Source: Pelagicoccus sp. SDUM812003 (lineage in GTDB: Bacteria > Verrucomicrobiota > Verrucomicrobiia > Opitutales > Opitutaceae). From it: 64,000 nt of DNA. The position numbers and the translations under genes were made by a program. The notes under the pieces were generated by a model. That model did no database searches. It was not told the DNA's origin and saw nothing but the letters and a program-made list of their open reading frames with translations. The stretch is taken from contig NZ_JARXHY010000008.1 of the NCBI RefSeq assembly GCF_031127815.1, forward strand, positions 124,001 to 188,000, given 5' to 3'. Every line of letters starts with the position of its first letter. The stretch's first letter is position 1. This document shows positions 9,916 to 22,000 of this stretch, in pieces.

Positions 9916-10392
9916 ATGGATCTCAACGACGAACAAAAGAGCCTCATTGCAACTCGACTCGCGGAAGGAGCCGGCATCGCCGACATCCAGCGCCTCGTGA
10001 ACAACGATTTCGGAATCCACATGACCTACATGGAAGTGCGATTCCTGATCGACGATCTCGACCTGGAGCTCGCCAAGCCCAAAGCTCCCGAGCCCAAGGA
10101 AGGGGATGACGAGCATGCGGCATCCTCGGCCGAGCCGATCGACGCGGAGGCGGAACTGCTCGGCCAAGGCGTGCAAGTCGAGATCGACAAGGTGAAGCGC
10201 CCCGGCGCGGCACTCAGTGGCACGGTGGTTTTCAGCGATGGCGTGAAGTCTGCCTGGTTCGTCGATCCCTACGGACGTCTCGGGCTCGATCCCGATCAGG
10301 AAGGCTACCAGCCCAGCGAGGAGGACATCCAAGCCTTCCAGACAGAGCTGCAAAACCAGATGCAAGGGCCCGCCGGCCCAGGAGGCCTCTAG
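9916..10392 (+). CDS. Conserved-looking hypothetical cytoplasmic protein
   Basis: A 158-residue protein with no signal peptide or membrane segment. Residues 1-55 look helical (LNDEQKSLIATRLAEGAGIADIQRLV). An acidic, Ala-rich linker spans about 56-85. The C-terminal part contains a strand-rich segment, SGTVVFSDGVKSAWFVDPYG, followed by an acidic helix and a Gln/Gly/Pro tail. I chose the ATG at 9916, because the 29 in-frame codons upstream translate to residues typical of non-coding sequence. I do not recognise the family. It is flanked by the dnaA terminator and a convergent chemoreceptor gene. Confidence 0.7.
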   Translation: MDLNDEQKSLIATRLAEGAGIADIQRLVNNDFGIHMTYMEVRFLIDDLDLELAKPKAPEPKEGDDEHAASSAEPIDAEAELLGQGVQVEIDKVKRPGAALSGTVVFSDGVKSAWFVDPYGRLGLDPDQEGYQPSEEDIQAFQTELQNQMQGPAGPGGL

Positions 10393-10420
10393 CCTTCCAC
10401 CAGAGCGCGAGCTAACCCTC

Positions 10421-10437
10421 GCCCGACCAACGGGCGT
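10421..10437. terminator. Short hairpin between convergent genes
   Basis: CGCCCG (10421-10426) and CGGGCG (10432-10437) form a six-bp stem with a five-base loop in the gap between two converging genes. It lacks a T-tract; a shared weak terminator is possible. Confidence 0.3.
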
Positions 10438-10449
10438 ACCGGCTAGAAC

Positions 10450-12111
10450 TCAGTCCCAGCGAACCAACGGTTCGGCGGAGGCGAAACGCCCTTCCTTGCC
10501 CTCGGGTTTGCGATCTACTGGCGTTTCGCTGCCCAAGCCACCGCGTCTACCGATCGGAAGACTGCTAGGCCCGCCGTTGGCAGCTCTCCCATAGATCATG
10601 GCCTCCAACCGTGTCACCAGCACCCGGGTAGCCTCCGCTTGCTCGTTTAGCAATCCGGACGAGCTCGCCAGATCCTGAGAGCTTGTCGCCGCCCGCTGAG
10701 CCACTCCGTCGATCCGCTGCATGGCCTCGCTGATCTGCTGGATGCCTTCGTTCTGCTGAGCGGTGGCGTCGTTGATTTCATCAATGGTGTTTTTGAGATG
10801 CTCCATCTCTTCGTCGATCGAGCGCAGTCGCGACACGAAAGCGCTCACCGAGGCGACGCCAGCTTCGCTCTTGGAAATCGAATCGGAGATCTGCTCGGCT
10901 GACTCTCGCGCCGCTTTGGCGCTCTTCTGGGCCAGCGAACGCACCTCGTCGGCCACCACTGCGAAACCGGAGCCCGCCGCTCCCGCCCGGGCCGCTTCCA
11001 CCGCGGCGTTCAAGGCGAGGATGTTCGTTTGAAACGCGATCTCGTCGATCGTCTTGATGATGCCGGAGATGCTCTGGCTGGACGCATGGATCGCCTCGAT
11101 AGAGGTCTCCATTTCCCCCGCCGCCTGCGCTCCCTCCTTCACCTTCTCGCTGGCCCGCCGCACGTTGCTCAGCGCGTTGGTCGTCTTTTCAGCATTTCCT
11201 TCCGTCATCCCGGAAAGCTGCTCCAGCGTGGCGCTCGTTTCCTCGATCGAAGACACCTGCTGGTGCACGCCGTCCGCCAAGGCCCGGCCGCTTTTGGAAA
11301 AGTCCCGCGACAAGGCGTCGCTGTCATCGCTCGCTTTGGCGATCGCCCTAAAGTTGGCCACCATCGGACCGACCACCGTGCGCTTGGTGACCAAATAGAT
11401 CACGAACACCAGCAAGCCCACCACCGGTACGATGAGCAGCAGACTGCCGCCTATTCCCTCTCCCAGCGCCGTGGTGGCCGCGGCTCGAAGCTCCTTTTTG
11501 TCGGCCTTCAAGATGAAAGCGCCGTGCATTTCCCCTTCCTTCCAGCCTTCCATGTCAAATCCCAGGATATCCTTGCCGTCGCCGGTAGGGCTGTGGGCCG
11601 GATCGCCGTGACACTTCAGGCAGTCGCCGGAGAGCACGATCGGGCGGGCGTAGACCAGCTGGTCGTTCGCTTTGTCGTCGAGAAAATACTCCTTCAGTTC
11701 GCCCGACTCGAGCGCCTTTAGAATCTTCTCCTCAGCCGGGGTCGGATTGTTCTCCTCGTTGCGGGCCTCCCTCTTGGCGATGCGAAAGTCGTAGCCGTAC
11801 TCCTTTGAGATCTTGTCGATCGATTCCCACGCCGCAACCACCGGAATCGTCTTGTAGATCGTAGCGTCTCGGTAGCTCTCAACCTCGTCCAACTCATTGA
11901 TCAACGCCTCGAAATCGAACGCGTTGGCCTCGAGCAGCTTCGTACCGTTTTCCCGAACGGTCTCCGCCTGGATCAAGGTCGAACGCATCGCTTCCCGGGT
12001 GCGGTTGACCTGCACGTCGTTGATGACCCGCTTTTGCACAAAGAGGGATAAAACGGTAGCCAGCGCTGCGCTGACTGAGACAAACAGTACGAGTTTGGTG
12101 ATAAGCTTCAT
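10450..12111 (-). CDS. Haem-type chemoreceptor (DUF3365/Tll0287-like sensor plus MCP domain)
   Basis: Transmembrane methyl-accepting protein of 553 residues. TM1 spans about 7-26. A periplasmic domain of the DUF3365/Tll0287-like type carries a c-type haem motif, CLKCH at 164-168, followed by [11 protein letters not shown] and [13 protein letters not shown]2 lies near 216-240. The cytoplasmic part has the MCP hairpin with the tip [20 protein letters not shown]. No convincing HAMP is seen. The haem motif suggests redox or gas sensing, by analogy with haem-containing MCPs; that is inference. It is a close paralogue of the next gene downstream in coordinates, and the two are identically oriented. 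Confidence 0.92.
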   Translation of the reverse strand: MKLITKLVLFVSVSAALATVLSLFVQKRVINDVQVNRTREAMRSTLIQAETVRENGTKLLEANAFDFEALINELDEVESYRDATIYKTIPVVAAWESIDKISKEYGYDFRIAKREARNEENNPTPAEEKILKALESGELKEYFLDDKANDQLVYARPIVLSGDCLKCHGDPAHSPTGDGKDILGFDMEGWKEGEMHGAFILKADKKELRAAATTALGEGIGGSLLLIVPVVGLLVFVIYLVTKRTVVGPMVANFRAIAKASDDSDALSRDFSKSGRALADGVHQQVSSIEETSATLEQLSGMTEGNAEKTTNALSNVRRASEKVKEGAQAAGEMETSIEAIHASSQSISGIIKTIDEIAFQTNILALNAAVEAARAGAAGSGFAVVADEVRSLAQKSAKAARESAEQISDSISKSEAGVASVSAFVSRLRSIDEEMEHLKNTIDEINDATAQQNEGIQQISEAMQRIDGVAQRAATSSQDLASSSGLLNEQAEATRVLVTRLEAMIYGRAANGGPSSLPIGRRGGLGSETPVDRKPEGKEGRFASAEPLVRWD

Positions 12112-12460
12112 GGTGTGGATCGCTCAATCGGCACAAGCGAAGCCCGAAGCATCGTCTCCAATTCGTGAAACACACAGCGTAAATCGAAGGATCCCTGCGA
12201 TTCGCTATCCTTTTACCCACTGGATTGATTCAGCTGGTATGCGCTCTACCGTACTTACATAAGGCGCCTGTGGAGCGGCGCTTACCGAGCTGCCAAATCC
12301 ACGCAGCTCCGGAAGGCGCAACTGCTAGAAATGAGCGAAACCGAAAAATCCAGACCGCGCCGGGCCGTTCATCGGCGAACCATGCGCCTACGAGGTCTTT
12401 CTCCTCGAGCTGGCATGTAAAACCGCCACTGCCGCTCGTTTCGATCGGGCGGCCAAAGTC
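12112..12460. other. Intergenic gap between the two haem chemoreceptor genes
   Basis: This 349-bp stretch shows no credible gene: the short open frames in it have no coding character and no start context. It must contain the promoter of the minus-strand gene ending at 10450, but I see no clear promoter boxes or terminator. Confidence 0.5.
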
Positions 12461-14122
12461 CTAACCGTTTTTCCAAAGCTCCTCATTGGCTCCGATCCGA
12501 GCCAAGCGGGAGTTCGAAAGGGATGGCCGAGCGCCGCCCCTCGGAAGGCGTTCGTATTCGACGCTCGATGCAGCCCCTTCGCTTCGACGGATTTCGCCAC
12601 CAAAAACCAGCTCTTCCAAAGTGGAGATAAGCAGGCGCGTCTGGCGAGCTTGCTCGGTCAGACTGGAGGCGGAGTCTGCCAACTCCTCGGAACTGGCGGC
12701 GCTTTCCTGGGAAACCGTTTCCATGCTGCGCATGGCGGCGTTGATCTGCTCGACGCCCACGCTCTGCTGAGCTGCTGATTCGGTGATCTCGTCGATCGAG
12801 GTCTCCACCTCAGCCATCTCGGATTCGATTTGTCTCAAGTAGGCGACCACATCGGTGGTGACCTGCACGCCAGCTTCGCTCTTGGATAGCGAGTCTTGGA
12901 TCAAACCTTCCGAGGTCTTGGCAGCTTCGGCGCAACGCATGGCCAGTCCTCGGACCTCGTCCGCCACCACCGCGAACCCTGCCCCCGCTTCGCCCGCCCG
13001 GGCAGCCTCCACTGCGGCGTTGAGAGCGAGCAAATTGGTCTGAAAGGCGATTTCCTCGATGGTCTTGTTGATCACGCCGATTCGTTGACTGGACTCGTTG
13101 ATGGCATTGATGGCGCCCTGCATTTCGGAGATCCTCCCTGAGCCAGCTCGAACCGCGTCGCCCGTTTTCGAGACAGCCTTCTGGACCGCGCTCGCCCGAT
13201 CGGAGCTGGCCCGACTCATCGATGAAATCTCTTCCAAGGTCGCCCCGGTCTCTTCGATCGACGCCACTTGCTGGTTCACCCCATCGGACAGGCTGGCGCT
13301 GGTGGCATGAATGCCACGGGCCGACTGGAGGTTTCGTTCCGCGGTGCCCGAAACGCGTTTCAGATAGCGACGCATCGGACCGAAGACGGACTTTCGTAGT
13401 ATGAAAGCGAATACGGCTACCAAAGCGATCACCGGCGGGATGGTCCACATCGCGGTTCGACCCGCGCCTCCCAAAAAGGCGGCGGTGCCCATGGCCCGCA
13501 GATTCTTCTTGTCCGCCTTGAGGATAAACGCCCCATGCATCTCCCCTTCCTGCCAGCCTTCCATAGCGAAGCCCAGCACATCCAGACCATCGCCAGTGGG
13601 ACTGCGGTCCGGATCGCCATGACAGTAGAGACAATCCCTAGTCAGCCGAATCGGGCGAGCGTAGACCAGCTGGTCCGCTTCCTTGTCATCGAAGAAATAC
13701 TCGTCCGCATCGTTGCGCTTCAGATAGTCGAGCACCGTCAACTCTCGGGCAGTCGGCTCGTTGTCCGGATTGCGAGCGTCCGTTTTAGAGATGCGAAAGC
13801 TGTATCCAAATTCCTCCGCCACCTTCTCGATGGACTGCCAGGACGCTACCACCGGGATTGAACTGTAGAACGCGGTCTCCCGAACGTCCTTCGCCGTCTC
13901 GAGCTCTCGCTGCAAGCTCTCGTAGTCGTAAGCGTTTCGAGATACCAGCCGCGAGGCGTTGGCCCTCACCGTCTCCGCTTGAATCAAGGTGGACCGCATC
14001 GCGTCGCGGGTGCGATCGACTTCGACGTCGTCGATCACCAGCTTCTGCACGAAAACGCCAATCAGCATGGCGAGGATCGAGGCCGTGGAAAGGTAGAGGA
14101 TAAGTTTGCGCTGCAACTTCAT
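12461..14122 (-). CDS. Haem-type chemoreceptor (DUF3365/Tll0287-like sensor plus MCP domain), paralogue
   Basis: A 553-residue chemoreceptor with TM1 at about 5-25 and a periplasmic DUF3365-like domain with c-type haem motif CLYCH at 164-168, the same position as in its neighbour. [11 protein letters not shown] and [11 protein letters not shown] follow, then TM2 (about 218-238), no convincing HAMP, and an MCP hairpin with [20 protein letters not shown]. The open frame extends to 14263, but the first 47 codons precede the residue that aligns with the paralogue's start, so I chose the ATG at 14122. The gapless alignment over the first 170 residues indicates a tandem duplication. Confidence 0.92.
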   Translation of the reverse strand: MKLQRKLILYLSTASILAMLIGVFVQKLVIDDVEVDRTRDAMRSTLIQAETVRANASRLVSRNAYDYESLQRELETAKDVRETAFYSSIPVVASWQSIEKVAEEFGYSFRISKTDARNPDNEPTARELTVLDYLKRNDADEYFFDDKEADQLVYARPIRLTRDCLYCHGDPDRSPTGDGLDVLGFAMEGWQEGEMHGAFILKADKKNLRAMGTAAFLGGAGRTAMWTIPPVIALVAVFAFILRKSVFGPMRRYLKRVSGTAERNLQSARGIHATSASLSDGVNQQVASIEETGATLEEISSMSRASSDRASAVQKAVSKTGDAVRAGSGRISEMQGAINAINESSQRIGVINKTIEEIAFQTNLLALNAAVEAARAGEAGAGFAVVADEVRGLAMRCAEAAKTSEGLIQDSLSKSEAGVQVTTDVVAYLRQIESEMAEVETSIDEITESAAQQSVGVEQINAAMRSMETVSQESAASSEELADSASSLTEQARQTRLLISTLEELVFGGEIRRSEGAASSVEYERLPRGGARPSLSNSRLARIGANEELWKNG

Positions 14123-14271
14123 CGGTCGGTAGGAGGTGTGGAAATCGCTCGAGAGGAACGCCTTAATATCGTCCCACAGGCGATTTTTCTTAAATCCATA
14201 CCTTTTATTCTTTGTTAGCAACTCACCTGGGCGAAACAGCGCTTTCGGCGAGCAGCTAAGCAAAGTCTGCG

Positions 14272-16726
<2,455 letters not shown>

Positions 16727-16821
16727 AGAAGGTGGTTTTTCAAGCACGAAAAAGCCGCCTCTCGCGGGGTTTCTCCAGCAAATAAAACCGTGCAGAGACC
16801 CGCGACGGCCGATCGATTCGA

Positions 16822-17022
16822 TCACCAGCCCAACCGCCTAAAAAAAATCTGATCGTCACATTGAGGCTCCACCGCCTTGCCATCAGAAATCCGGATGGCC
16901 ACTCTTCCTGCCGAAGCGAACTGGAAAACGCGGCGGATCGAACCCACGCGAAGTCGCTCGTCCCGAGTCAGAAACTCCCCCTCCTTGGCGACGAACGCTT
17001 TGCCCGCTCTCCCCTTCCTCAT
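16822..17022 (-). CDS. Possible small protein (66 residues), uncertain
   Basis: An open frame upstream of the VanZ-like gene on the same strand. It is basic at the N-terminus, with a more protein-like second half (RRVFQFASAGRVAIRISDG). Its stop overlaps an ATG at 16825 in an ATGA arrangement, but that downstream ATG is probably not the VanZ start. No family is recognised. It may be real leader coding sequence or chance, and the rest of the 322-bp gap contains nothing else I can identify. Confidence 0.3.
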   Translation of the reverse strand: MRKGRAGKAFVAKEGEFLTRDERLRVGSIRRVFQFASAGRVAIRISDGKAVEPQCDDQIFFRRLGW

Positions 17023-17048
17023 CCACTCAAATCCCCAAGCATTGTATC

Positions 17049-18143
17049 ATGAGTTCCAATACAAAGAAGTACGAAGACTTCCTAAACAACATCAGCGGAA
17101 ACATCCTGCTCGGCTGCGACGGTTTCGTTGACGAGGTGTACCAAATCGTCGATGTCAGGCAGAGCCTGAGCGAATTCACTCCGATGGACAACCTGCGCGA
17201 GTTCGGAGAGCTGATCGTCAAGCGGGCCGACGGTGGCGTCGGGCTTGAGATCGTGCCGAAACGGCGCTGCTCCGGCGGCTTCACGCCCAACACCGGTCGA
17301 GTCGCAGCCTTTCTCGGCCTCAAGCCGACCCTGGCCGGCCTCTACGGCAGCCAGTCCATAGACCCGGCTTTCGAAGAGTTCGTGGACAACTGCAACTTGC
17401 TCTCCCTTGGCGACCCCGCCTTGACGCTGGTCTTCGAGTTTTCCGACGGAAAGATCCTGATGAGCGCCCTCAAATCGGTCGCCAACCTGACCTGGAACGA
17501 GTTCGTGGCCTTCTTCGGCGACGAGGTGATGAAGAAGCTGTTCGCCGAGGTCGACATCCTCGGCCTCGGGTACTGGTCCCTCACTCCGGACTTCGACAAT
17601 TTCCTCAAGGGCTTCGTCTCCCAATACGAAAACGGCAAGCCGCCACGCCGCATGTTCTTCGACTTCGCCGACATCAAAAAGAAGTCCAACGAGTCGTTCA
17701 TGGAAAGCCTGGCTCTGATCAAGCAGTTCAACCAGACCATCCCCATGACCATGAGCCTCAACGAGCACGAGGGAGCGGAGCTGTTCTCTCGCTTCGGCAT
17801 CACGGTCGGAGAGGAGCCCGCGAAAGTCGCTTCCGCCCTCACCACCCTGCGACAGGAAATCGGCATCGACGAGCTGGTGATCCACACCCCAGACTACGCT
17901 GCCGCGTCCTGCGCCGCCGATGGCGAAGGCTTCGCCCTGCAGGAGCATCAGAAAAACGTGATCCGCACCGCCGGGGCCGGAGACACCTTCAATGGCGGCT
18001 ACCTCTGCGCCTCGCTTGGAGAGCTCAGCGTGAAGGAGCGCCTGGTCATCGCCAACGCTGCCACCGCATTCTTCGTCACCCACGCCACCGCTCCCACCAA
18101 GGAGGAGATGCTCGCTCAGATCGAACGCGCCTCCGACAAGTAG
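17049..18143 (+). CDS. PfkB-family carbohydrate kinase
   Basis: Ribokinase-like sugar kinase of 364 residues. The N-terminal GCDGFVDEVY segment and the SGGFTPNTGRVAAFLGLKPTL region correspond to the substrate-binding glycine stretch, and the C-terminal RTAGAGDTFNGGY is the PfkB signature 2 with the catalytic Asp and anion hole. Substrate specificity cannot be read from the sequence. The 3' neighbour is a DUF4432 aldose-epimerase-like gene on the same strand, which fits a sugar role, but a hairpin separates them. Confidence 0.85.
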   Translation: MSSNTKKYEDFLNNISGNILLGCDGFVDEVYQIVDVRQSLSEFTPMDNLREFGELIVKRADGGVGLEIVPKRRCSGGFTPNTGRVAAFLGLKPTLAGLYGSQSIDPAFEEFVDNCNLLSLGDPALTLVFEFSDGKILMSALKSVANLTWNEFVAFFGDEVMKKLFAEVDILGLGYWSLTPDFDNFLKGFVSQYENGKPPRRMFFDFADIKKKSNESFMESLALIKQFNQTIPMTMSLNEHEGAELFSRFGITVGEEPAKVASALTTLRQEIGIDELVIHTPDYAAASCAADGEGFALQEHQKNVIRTAGAGDTFNGGYLCASLGELSVKERLVIANAATAFFVTHATAPTKEEMLAQIERASDK

Positions 18144-18155
18144 TTTCCCAAACTC

Positions 18156-18180
18156 AGGGCCCATCGCGGGCCCTCTCTTC
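18156..18180 (+). terminator. Hairpin after the PfkB-family gene
   Basis: AGGGCCC (18156-18162) and GGGCCCT (18168-18174) form a perfect 7-bp GC-rich stem with a five-base loop, followed by CTCTTC, 12 bp after the stop codon. It could end or attenuate transcription before the DUF4432 gene. Confidence 0.5.
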
Positions 18181-18205
18181 CACCCCAGCCCCTTGCGCAA
18201 TCACG

Positions 18206-19390
18206 ATGACCTTCACCCAATCCCTCCTCCATCCCGAAAACGTGGACCCAATGCCTCGCTTGCGGTTCGACTCAACCAGCCTCACCGTGGGCCTAAAACA
18301 CGCCTGGTCCGTGCAAACGCGCACCCTGCGCGGCGGCAAGCAGGAGGGCGTGGACATCGTGGAAATCGACAACGGGCGCCTCTCCTTCACCGTGCTGCTT
18401 ACCCGCGGCATGGGCATCTGGAAAGGGAAGCTCGGCGACATCGAGCTCGGCTGGGATTCTCCGGTGAAAGACCCCGTGCACCCCGCGTACATCCAATCCA
18501 TGGAAAACGGAGGCCTCGGCTGGCTCAAGGGCTTCAACGAGTGGATCGTGCGCTGCGGCCTCAGCAGCATGGGCGCCCCAGGGCTCGACTCCATGGTCGA
18601 CAACAACGGCAACGCCATGCAGACCAACCTACCGCTGCACGGCAATATCGCCAACACCCCCGCCAGAATCGCCTCCCTGGAGATCGGCGAGGACGAGATC
18701 ATCCTGCGCGGCGAGGCGGACGAAACCATGATGTTCGGCCCAGCTCTCCGCCTACGGACCGAAATCCGCACCCGCTTCGGCTCCTCATCCCTGAGCATCG
18801 ACGACACCGTGACCAACCTGGGCGACAACCCAACCGAGCACCAGCTGCTCTACCACGTGAACTACGGAGCGCCGCTTCTGGAAAAAGGCTCCCGTTTCAT
18901 GGCCCCCTTCAAGCAAGCCGCCCCTCGAGATCCCCGGGCCGCGGAAGGCATCGAGCGCTACGACCGCTTCGACGCACCCCAACCGGGCTTCGTGGAGCAG
19001 GCCTACTTCTTCGAGCTCGCCGCCAAGCGCGGCAACCGCGATACCCTCGCCATGCTGCGAAACGCCCAGGGCGACAAAGCCTCGCTGCTGCGCTTCTCCC
19101 TCAAGGACTTTCCTTGCTTCACCCTCTGGAAGAACACCGCCGGACAGGCGGACGGCTACGTCACCGGTCTGGAGCCTGCCACCAGCTACCCGAATCCTCG
19201 AAACTTCGAGCGAAGCAAAGGGCGCGTGCTCACGCTCGCCGGAGGAGAGTCGCGCCAGACAAGCCTCGTGGTGGAGGTCCTAGATAGCAAAAAAGCGGTC
19301 AAAGCCGCCGAGGCGGAAATCAACGCCCTGCAGAAAGCCGCCAAAGCGAAGATCCACTCGCAAGCGATCGCCCGCTTTTCGAACATCTAG
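18206..19390 (+). CDS. DUF4432 family aldose 1-epimerase-like protein
   Basis: A 394-residue cytoplasmic protein with a galactose-mutarotase-like beta-sandwich pattern. Segments include LSFTVLLTRGMGIWKG, GWLKGFNEWIVRCGLSSMG, LPLHGNIANTP and HQLLYHVNYGAPLLE, and a C-terminal EPATSYPNPRNFE strand. These match my memory of the DUF4432 family, which binds sugars but whose reaction is mostly unassigned. The RTLRGGKQEGVDIVEIDNG start is typical. It probably works with the preceding PfkB-family kinase on a sugar or sugar acid. Confidence 0.8.
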   Translation: MTFTQSLLHPENVDPMPRLRFDSTSLTVGLKHAWSVQTRTLRGGKQEGVDIVEIDNGRLSFTVLLTRGMGIWKGKLGDIELGWDSPVKDPVHPAYIQSMENGGLGWLKGFNEWIVRCGLSSMGAPGLDSMVDNNGNAMQTNLPLHGNIANTPARIASLEIGEDEIILRGEADETMMFGPALRLRTEIRTRFGSSSLSIDDTVTNLGDNPTEHQLLYHVNYGAPLLEKGSRFMAPFKQAAPRDPRAAEGIERYDRFDAPQPGFVEQAYFFELAAKRGNRDTLAMLRNAQGDKASLLRFSLKDFPCFTLWKNTAGQADGYVTGLEPATSYPNPRNFERSKGRVLTLAGGESRQTSLVVEVLDSKKAVKAAEAEINALQKAAKAKIHSQAIARFSNI

Positions 19391-19427
19391 ATCCGACCTC
19401 GACGAGCCCAGCCAGCAGCCCTCAAGG

Positions 19428-19533
19428 CACGCCGCCCAGTCCTCAAGGTAGGGCGTGACCGCCGGGCACGCCGCCCAGTCCCAAGCACGCCGCCCAGTCC
19501 CAAGCACGCCGCCCAGTCCCAAGCACGCCACCC
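19428..19533. repeat. 19-bp tandem repeat array
   Basis: The unit CACGCCGCCCAGTCCCAAG occurs three times perfectly and back to back at 19467-19485, 19486-19504 and 19505-19523. A diverged copy with one extra base lies at 19428-19447, and a decayed copy starts at 19524. The array lies between the DUF4432 gene and tRNA-Pro in otherwise non-coding sequence. Confidence 0.85.
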
Positions 19534-19649
19534 ACGCCCCCTTGCCGAAGACCCAACGGCGCAGCTGGGCAAAAAACCGCTGGGAGCGGCTGGAGGTTCC
19601 CGGTCTGGTCGCATCTGCCATCGTTTGCATCCGCCTGATATCCGGGCAC

Positions 19650-19673
19650 AAAAAAAGCCGCCGAAACGGCAGC
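19650..19673 (-). terminator. Terminator downstream of tRNA-Pro
   Basis: On the minus strand a GC-rich hairpin (plus-strand GCCGCCG 19657-19663 with CGGCAGC 19667-19673, one mismatch) is followed by seven T residues, directly downstream of the tRNA-Pro gene. Confidence 0.65.
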
Positions 19674-19689
19674 GATTTTAGAATCGAAA

Positions 19690-19766
19690 TGGTCGGGCTA
19701 GCGGGATTTGAACCCACGACCTCTTGTCCCCCAGACAAGCGCGCTACCAGGCTGCGCCATAGCCCG
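19690..19766 (-). tRNA. tRNA-Pro (anticodon GGG)
   Basis: The minus strand folds as a 77-nt tRNA: acceptor CGGGCTA pairs with TAGCCCG, the anticodon stem CTTGT/ACAAG encloses the loop CTGGGGG giving anticodon GGG, the T-arm contains GGTTCAAATCC, and the 3' CCA is encoded at 19692-19690. Confidence 0.95.
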
Positions 19767-19776
19767 AAAATCGGAA

Positions 19777-19800
19777 AGGCGACACTGTGCGCAGTCGCCT
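19777..19800 (-). terminator. Hairpin between folE2 and tRNA-Pro
   Basis: AGGCG (19777-19781) pairs with CGCCT (19796-19800), and ACTG with CAGT inside, around a TGCG loop. On the minus strand the stem is followed by a T-rich run, fitting termination of folE2. Confidence 0.5.
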
Positions 19801-19834
19801 CGCGAAGATCAATGAAAAGTTCAGCGAAAAATCG

Positions 19835-20818
19835 CTAGCAGATCAAGTCGTCGAAATCCGCGAAATCCGCCTTGAATCCTCCTGGCACGCCTTTGCAGAT
19901 AACCGATACCGCGTCGTGCGAATGCAGCGACTCCAGGTGCGAGCAGGCCACCTGGAAATCCGCGATGCGCGCATCGCTAGCCAGCTGCTCGTAAACCAGA
20001 CGCGCCGCGTCCTCCACAAACTTGATGTAGGCGCCGTTGAGCTCCGCGAAGGCTTGCTCGTCCTCACGCTTCACCATGACCTGGGTTTCCGTTTTCAAAG
20101 CTCGAGCGCAGTGCTCCTGCAAGTCCTCGATGGTCAAGGTTTCACCCTCGGCCAGCTTCACGAACACGCGGGCCTTGCTGCGCTGGCTGTGCGGAATGGA
20201 GTACGCCTCCCGTACATCGCGAGCGTGCTCCGCCAGCTCCGCAGAGCACGGGCAGGCCGACGAGTAGACGAAGTCGAAATGGATCAGACGCTCGAAAACG
20301 CCGGCCTTGTTGAGACGTCCTTCGAACGCGCACTTGTAGTATTGATAGCCTTCCAATCCGCTGCGCAGGCTGGGCTGCATGATCGGGTAGTTGAAGCGGA
20401 TGATGATGCGGGCGTCGAAGCTCTCCACCTTCTCGCGAAACAAGTCCAAAACCTGGCGCACGGATTCCACCGTGAAGGTCTGGTCCTTGAGCTCGTAGAA
20501 GGAGCGCATGATGCGCGACATGTTGATGCCCTTAAGATTCGCCTCCAAGGAGACGGTGCCTGAAATGCTCGCTTCCAAGGTCAGCGTTTCGCCGCCGCGA
20601 GTCAGGATGCGGAGCGGCAGCTTGAAGTTGGAAACCCCGACCTGCTGGATGGGCACCGCGGCTCCCTGCTCCGATTCAACCGCTTCCATGATATCCGGCA
20701 TGGATTCGCGATAGGCCTCGCTGGGCTTGAATTCGGCGTCGTACGTGCGCGCCACCGGAGCCGCTTCCGCAGGATCGGTCTTGTGCAGGTACATCTTGGA
20801 TTTGTTTTTGATGGCCAT
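19835..20818 (-). CDS. folE2: GTP cyclohydrolase FolE2 (type IB)
   Basis: Metal-dependent enzyme that converts GTP to dihydroneopterin triphosphate, the first step to folate and queuosine-type deazaguanines. The 327-residue product contains the COG1469 hallmarks: [14 protein letters not shown] near 57-70, [15 protein letters not shown] near 96-110, and the catalytic Cys region [16 protein letters not shown] (Cys189/Cys191), then [14 protein letters not shown]. The zinc-sparing FolE2 type replaces or supplements FolE. Its 5' neighbour is the minus-strand lacI-like gene, 153 bp away. No folate or preQ1 riboswitch could be recognised in that gap. Confidence 0.95.
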   Translation of the reverse strand: MAIKNKSKMYLHKTDPAEAAPVARTYDAEFKPSEAYRESMPDIMEAVESEQGAAVPIQQVGVSNFKLPLRILTRGGETLTLEASISGTVSLEANLKGINMSRIMRSFYELKDQTFTVESVRQVLDLFREKVESFDARIIIRFNYPIMQPSLRSGLEGYQYYKCAFEGRLNKAGVFERLIHFDFVYSSACPCSAELAEHARDVREAYSIPHSQRSKARVFVKLAEGETLTIEDLQEHCARALKTETQVMVKREDEQAFAELNGAYIKFVEDAARLVYEQLASDARIADFQVACSHLESLHSHDAVSVICKGVPGGFKADFADFDDLIC

Positions 20819-20971
20819 CTGAAAAACAGTCGTGGTTCCCCGTCATAGACGAAGACCCCCTTGCCGCTCCGGCAAAAAATCAAGCTGCCACTAGAGGTCT
20901 GAGACCGCAAAACGCAAGAAAACAAGTCCCGACTGCAGGGTTTGCCTCCTCGAAGCTGCAAGCGAAGAGTC

Positions 20972-22000
20972 TCAGGAGAGCATTCTTAGAGAATTCCCTT
21001 CTCTCCATTTGCTTTTAACCATCAGAAGCCGAGGGTCGGTCGGAATGCCGAAATCCTGATTGAGGATCCGAGACACGAGCAGCTCCACCGTCCATGAGCC
21101 GATAAGACGCTGATTTTGCTCCATACCCGAGAAGCCTGAATCCCCAAGCAACTGTGTAACCACCGCGGCCCCAACGTCTTCCGGGACCCTTAATCCCCCC
21201 GCATCGAGAGCCTCCCGAAGCTTTTCCAGTTCGTGATACAAATGCACGAAGACAATCACATCTGGGCGATGGTTTCGATACCAGGAAAGGAGGCGATCCG
21301 TCCTCACCTCGTCGATGCGCAAAATAGGCATGAGCGAGGCGACCCCAAACTTGTGCTCGCACCAGCCGAGATAGGCGCTCGGATAGGCGAAGGCGCTGCG
21401 GTCCTCCTCGTAGCGTCCGAGAACCAAGCCCGGCCTGCGATAGCCCATCTCAAACAGTCGATCCAAGGTCTCATAGAGGTCCTTGTAGAAGTTGCTCGTC
21501 ACACGATGAAGCGGCGTCTTGATGCTTAGTCCTTGAGTGACAATGGCATAATGATCGAGCTCCGAGGGGAATTCCTGATCGACCTCCGGGCTGCCGAAAC
21601 AAAGCAGCCCTTGGATCCCTCGGGTATCCAATACCGAGCGAAAGCGAGCGGGCGACATGCCCGGAGCCTTCAAGCCCAAGGACTCCAGCCGATAGCCCAG
21701 GCTTTCCGCTCGCTCCTTCATCGCCTCGTAAATCAGTGACAAATGCCGCGAGCCCTCCCATGGACGCAGCGTTTCGTAAAACGAGACAACCCCGAAGCAA
21801 GCCTCGCTAGGACGGGTGCCGTTGAGCCTGAGGTGACTCATCAGCTCGTTAAGCTTCGCGTTTGGCCGGTAGCCAATACGGTCGGCCTCTTTCATGACCT
21901 TTTCCCGCGTGGCCGCGGAAATCTTGGGGCAGCTTCGGAGAGCCAAAGAGACAGTGGATGGAGAGAGATCAAGCCGAGCAGCGATCTTACGTACGCTCAT
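20972..22000 (-). CDS. LacI-family transcriptional regulator
   Basis: A 342-residue repressor or activator with an N-terminal helix-turn-helix (VRKIAARLDLSPSTVSLALR, residues 2-21), the hinge IGYRPNAKLNELMSHLR, and a periplasmic-binding-protein-like ligand domain. It is divergently oriented from the giant TonB receptor gene across a 586-bp gap, so the receptor is its most obvious target. The ligand is not predictable; LacI regulators mostly sense sugars or sugar phosphates. Confidence 0.92.
   Translation of the reverse strand: MSVRKIAARLDLSPSTVSLALRSCPKISAATREKVMKEADRIGYRPNAKLNELMSHLRLNGTRPSEACFGVVSFYETLRPWEGSRHLSLIYEAMKERAESLGYRLESLGLKAPGMSPARFRSVLDTRGIQGLLCFGSPEVDQEFPSELDHYAIVTQGLSIKTPLHRVTSNFYKDLYETLDRLFEMGYRRPGLVLGRYEEDRSAFAYPSAYLGWCEHKFGVASLMPILRIDEVRTDRLLSWYRNHRPDVIVFVHLYHELEKLREALDAGGLRVPEDVGAAVVTQLLGDSGFSGMEQNQRLIGSWTVELLVSRILNQDFGIPTDPRLLMVKSKWREGNSLRMLS

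Noticed and set aside
19428-19533. 19-bp repeats as a possible CRISPR array
   Set aside because: Repeats are directly abutting without unique spacers and there are no cas genes.
20819-20971. preQ1 or folate riboswitch before folE2
   Set aside because: No conserved core of either class could be found in the 153-bp gap; the short TTGCCG/CGGCAA stem is generic.
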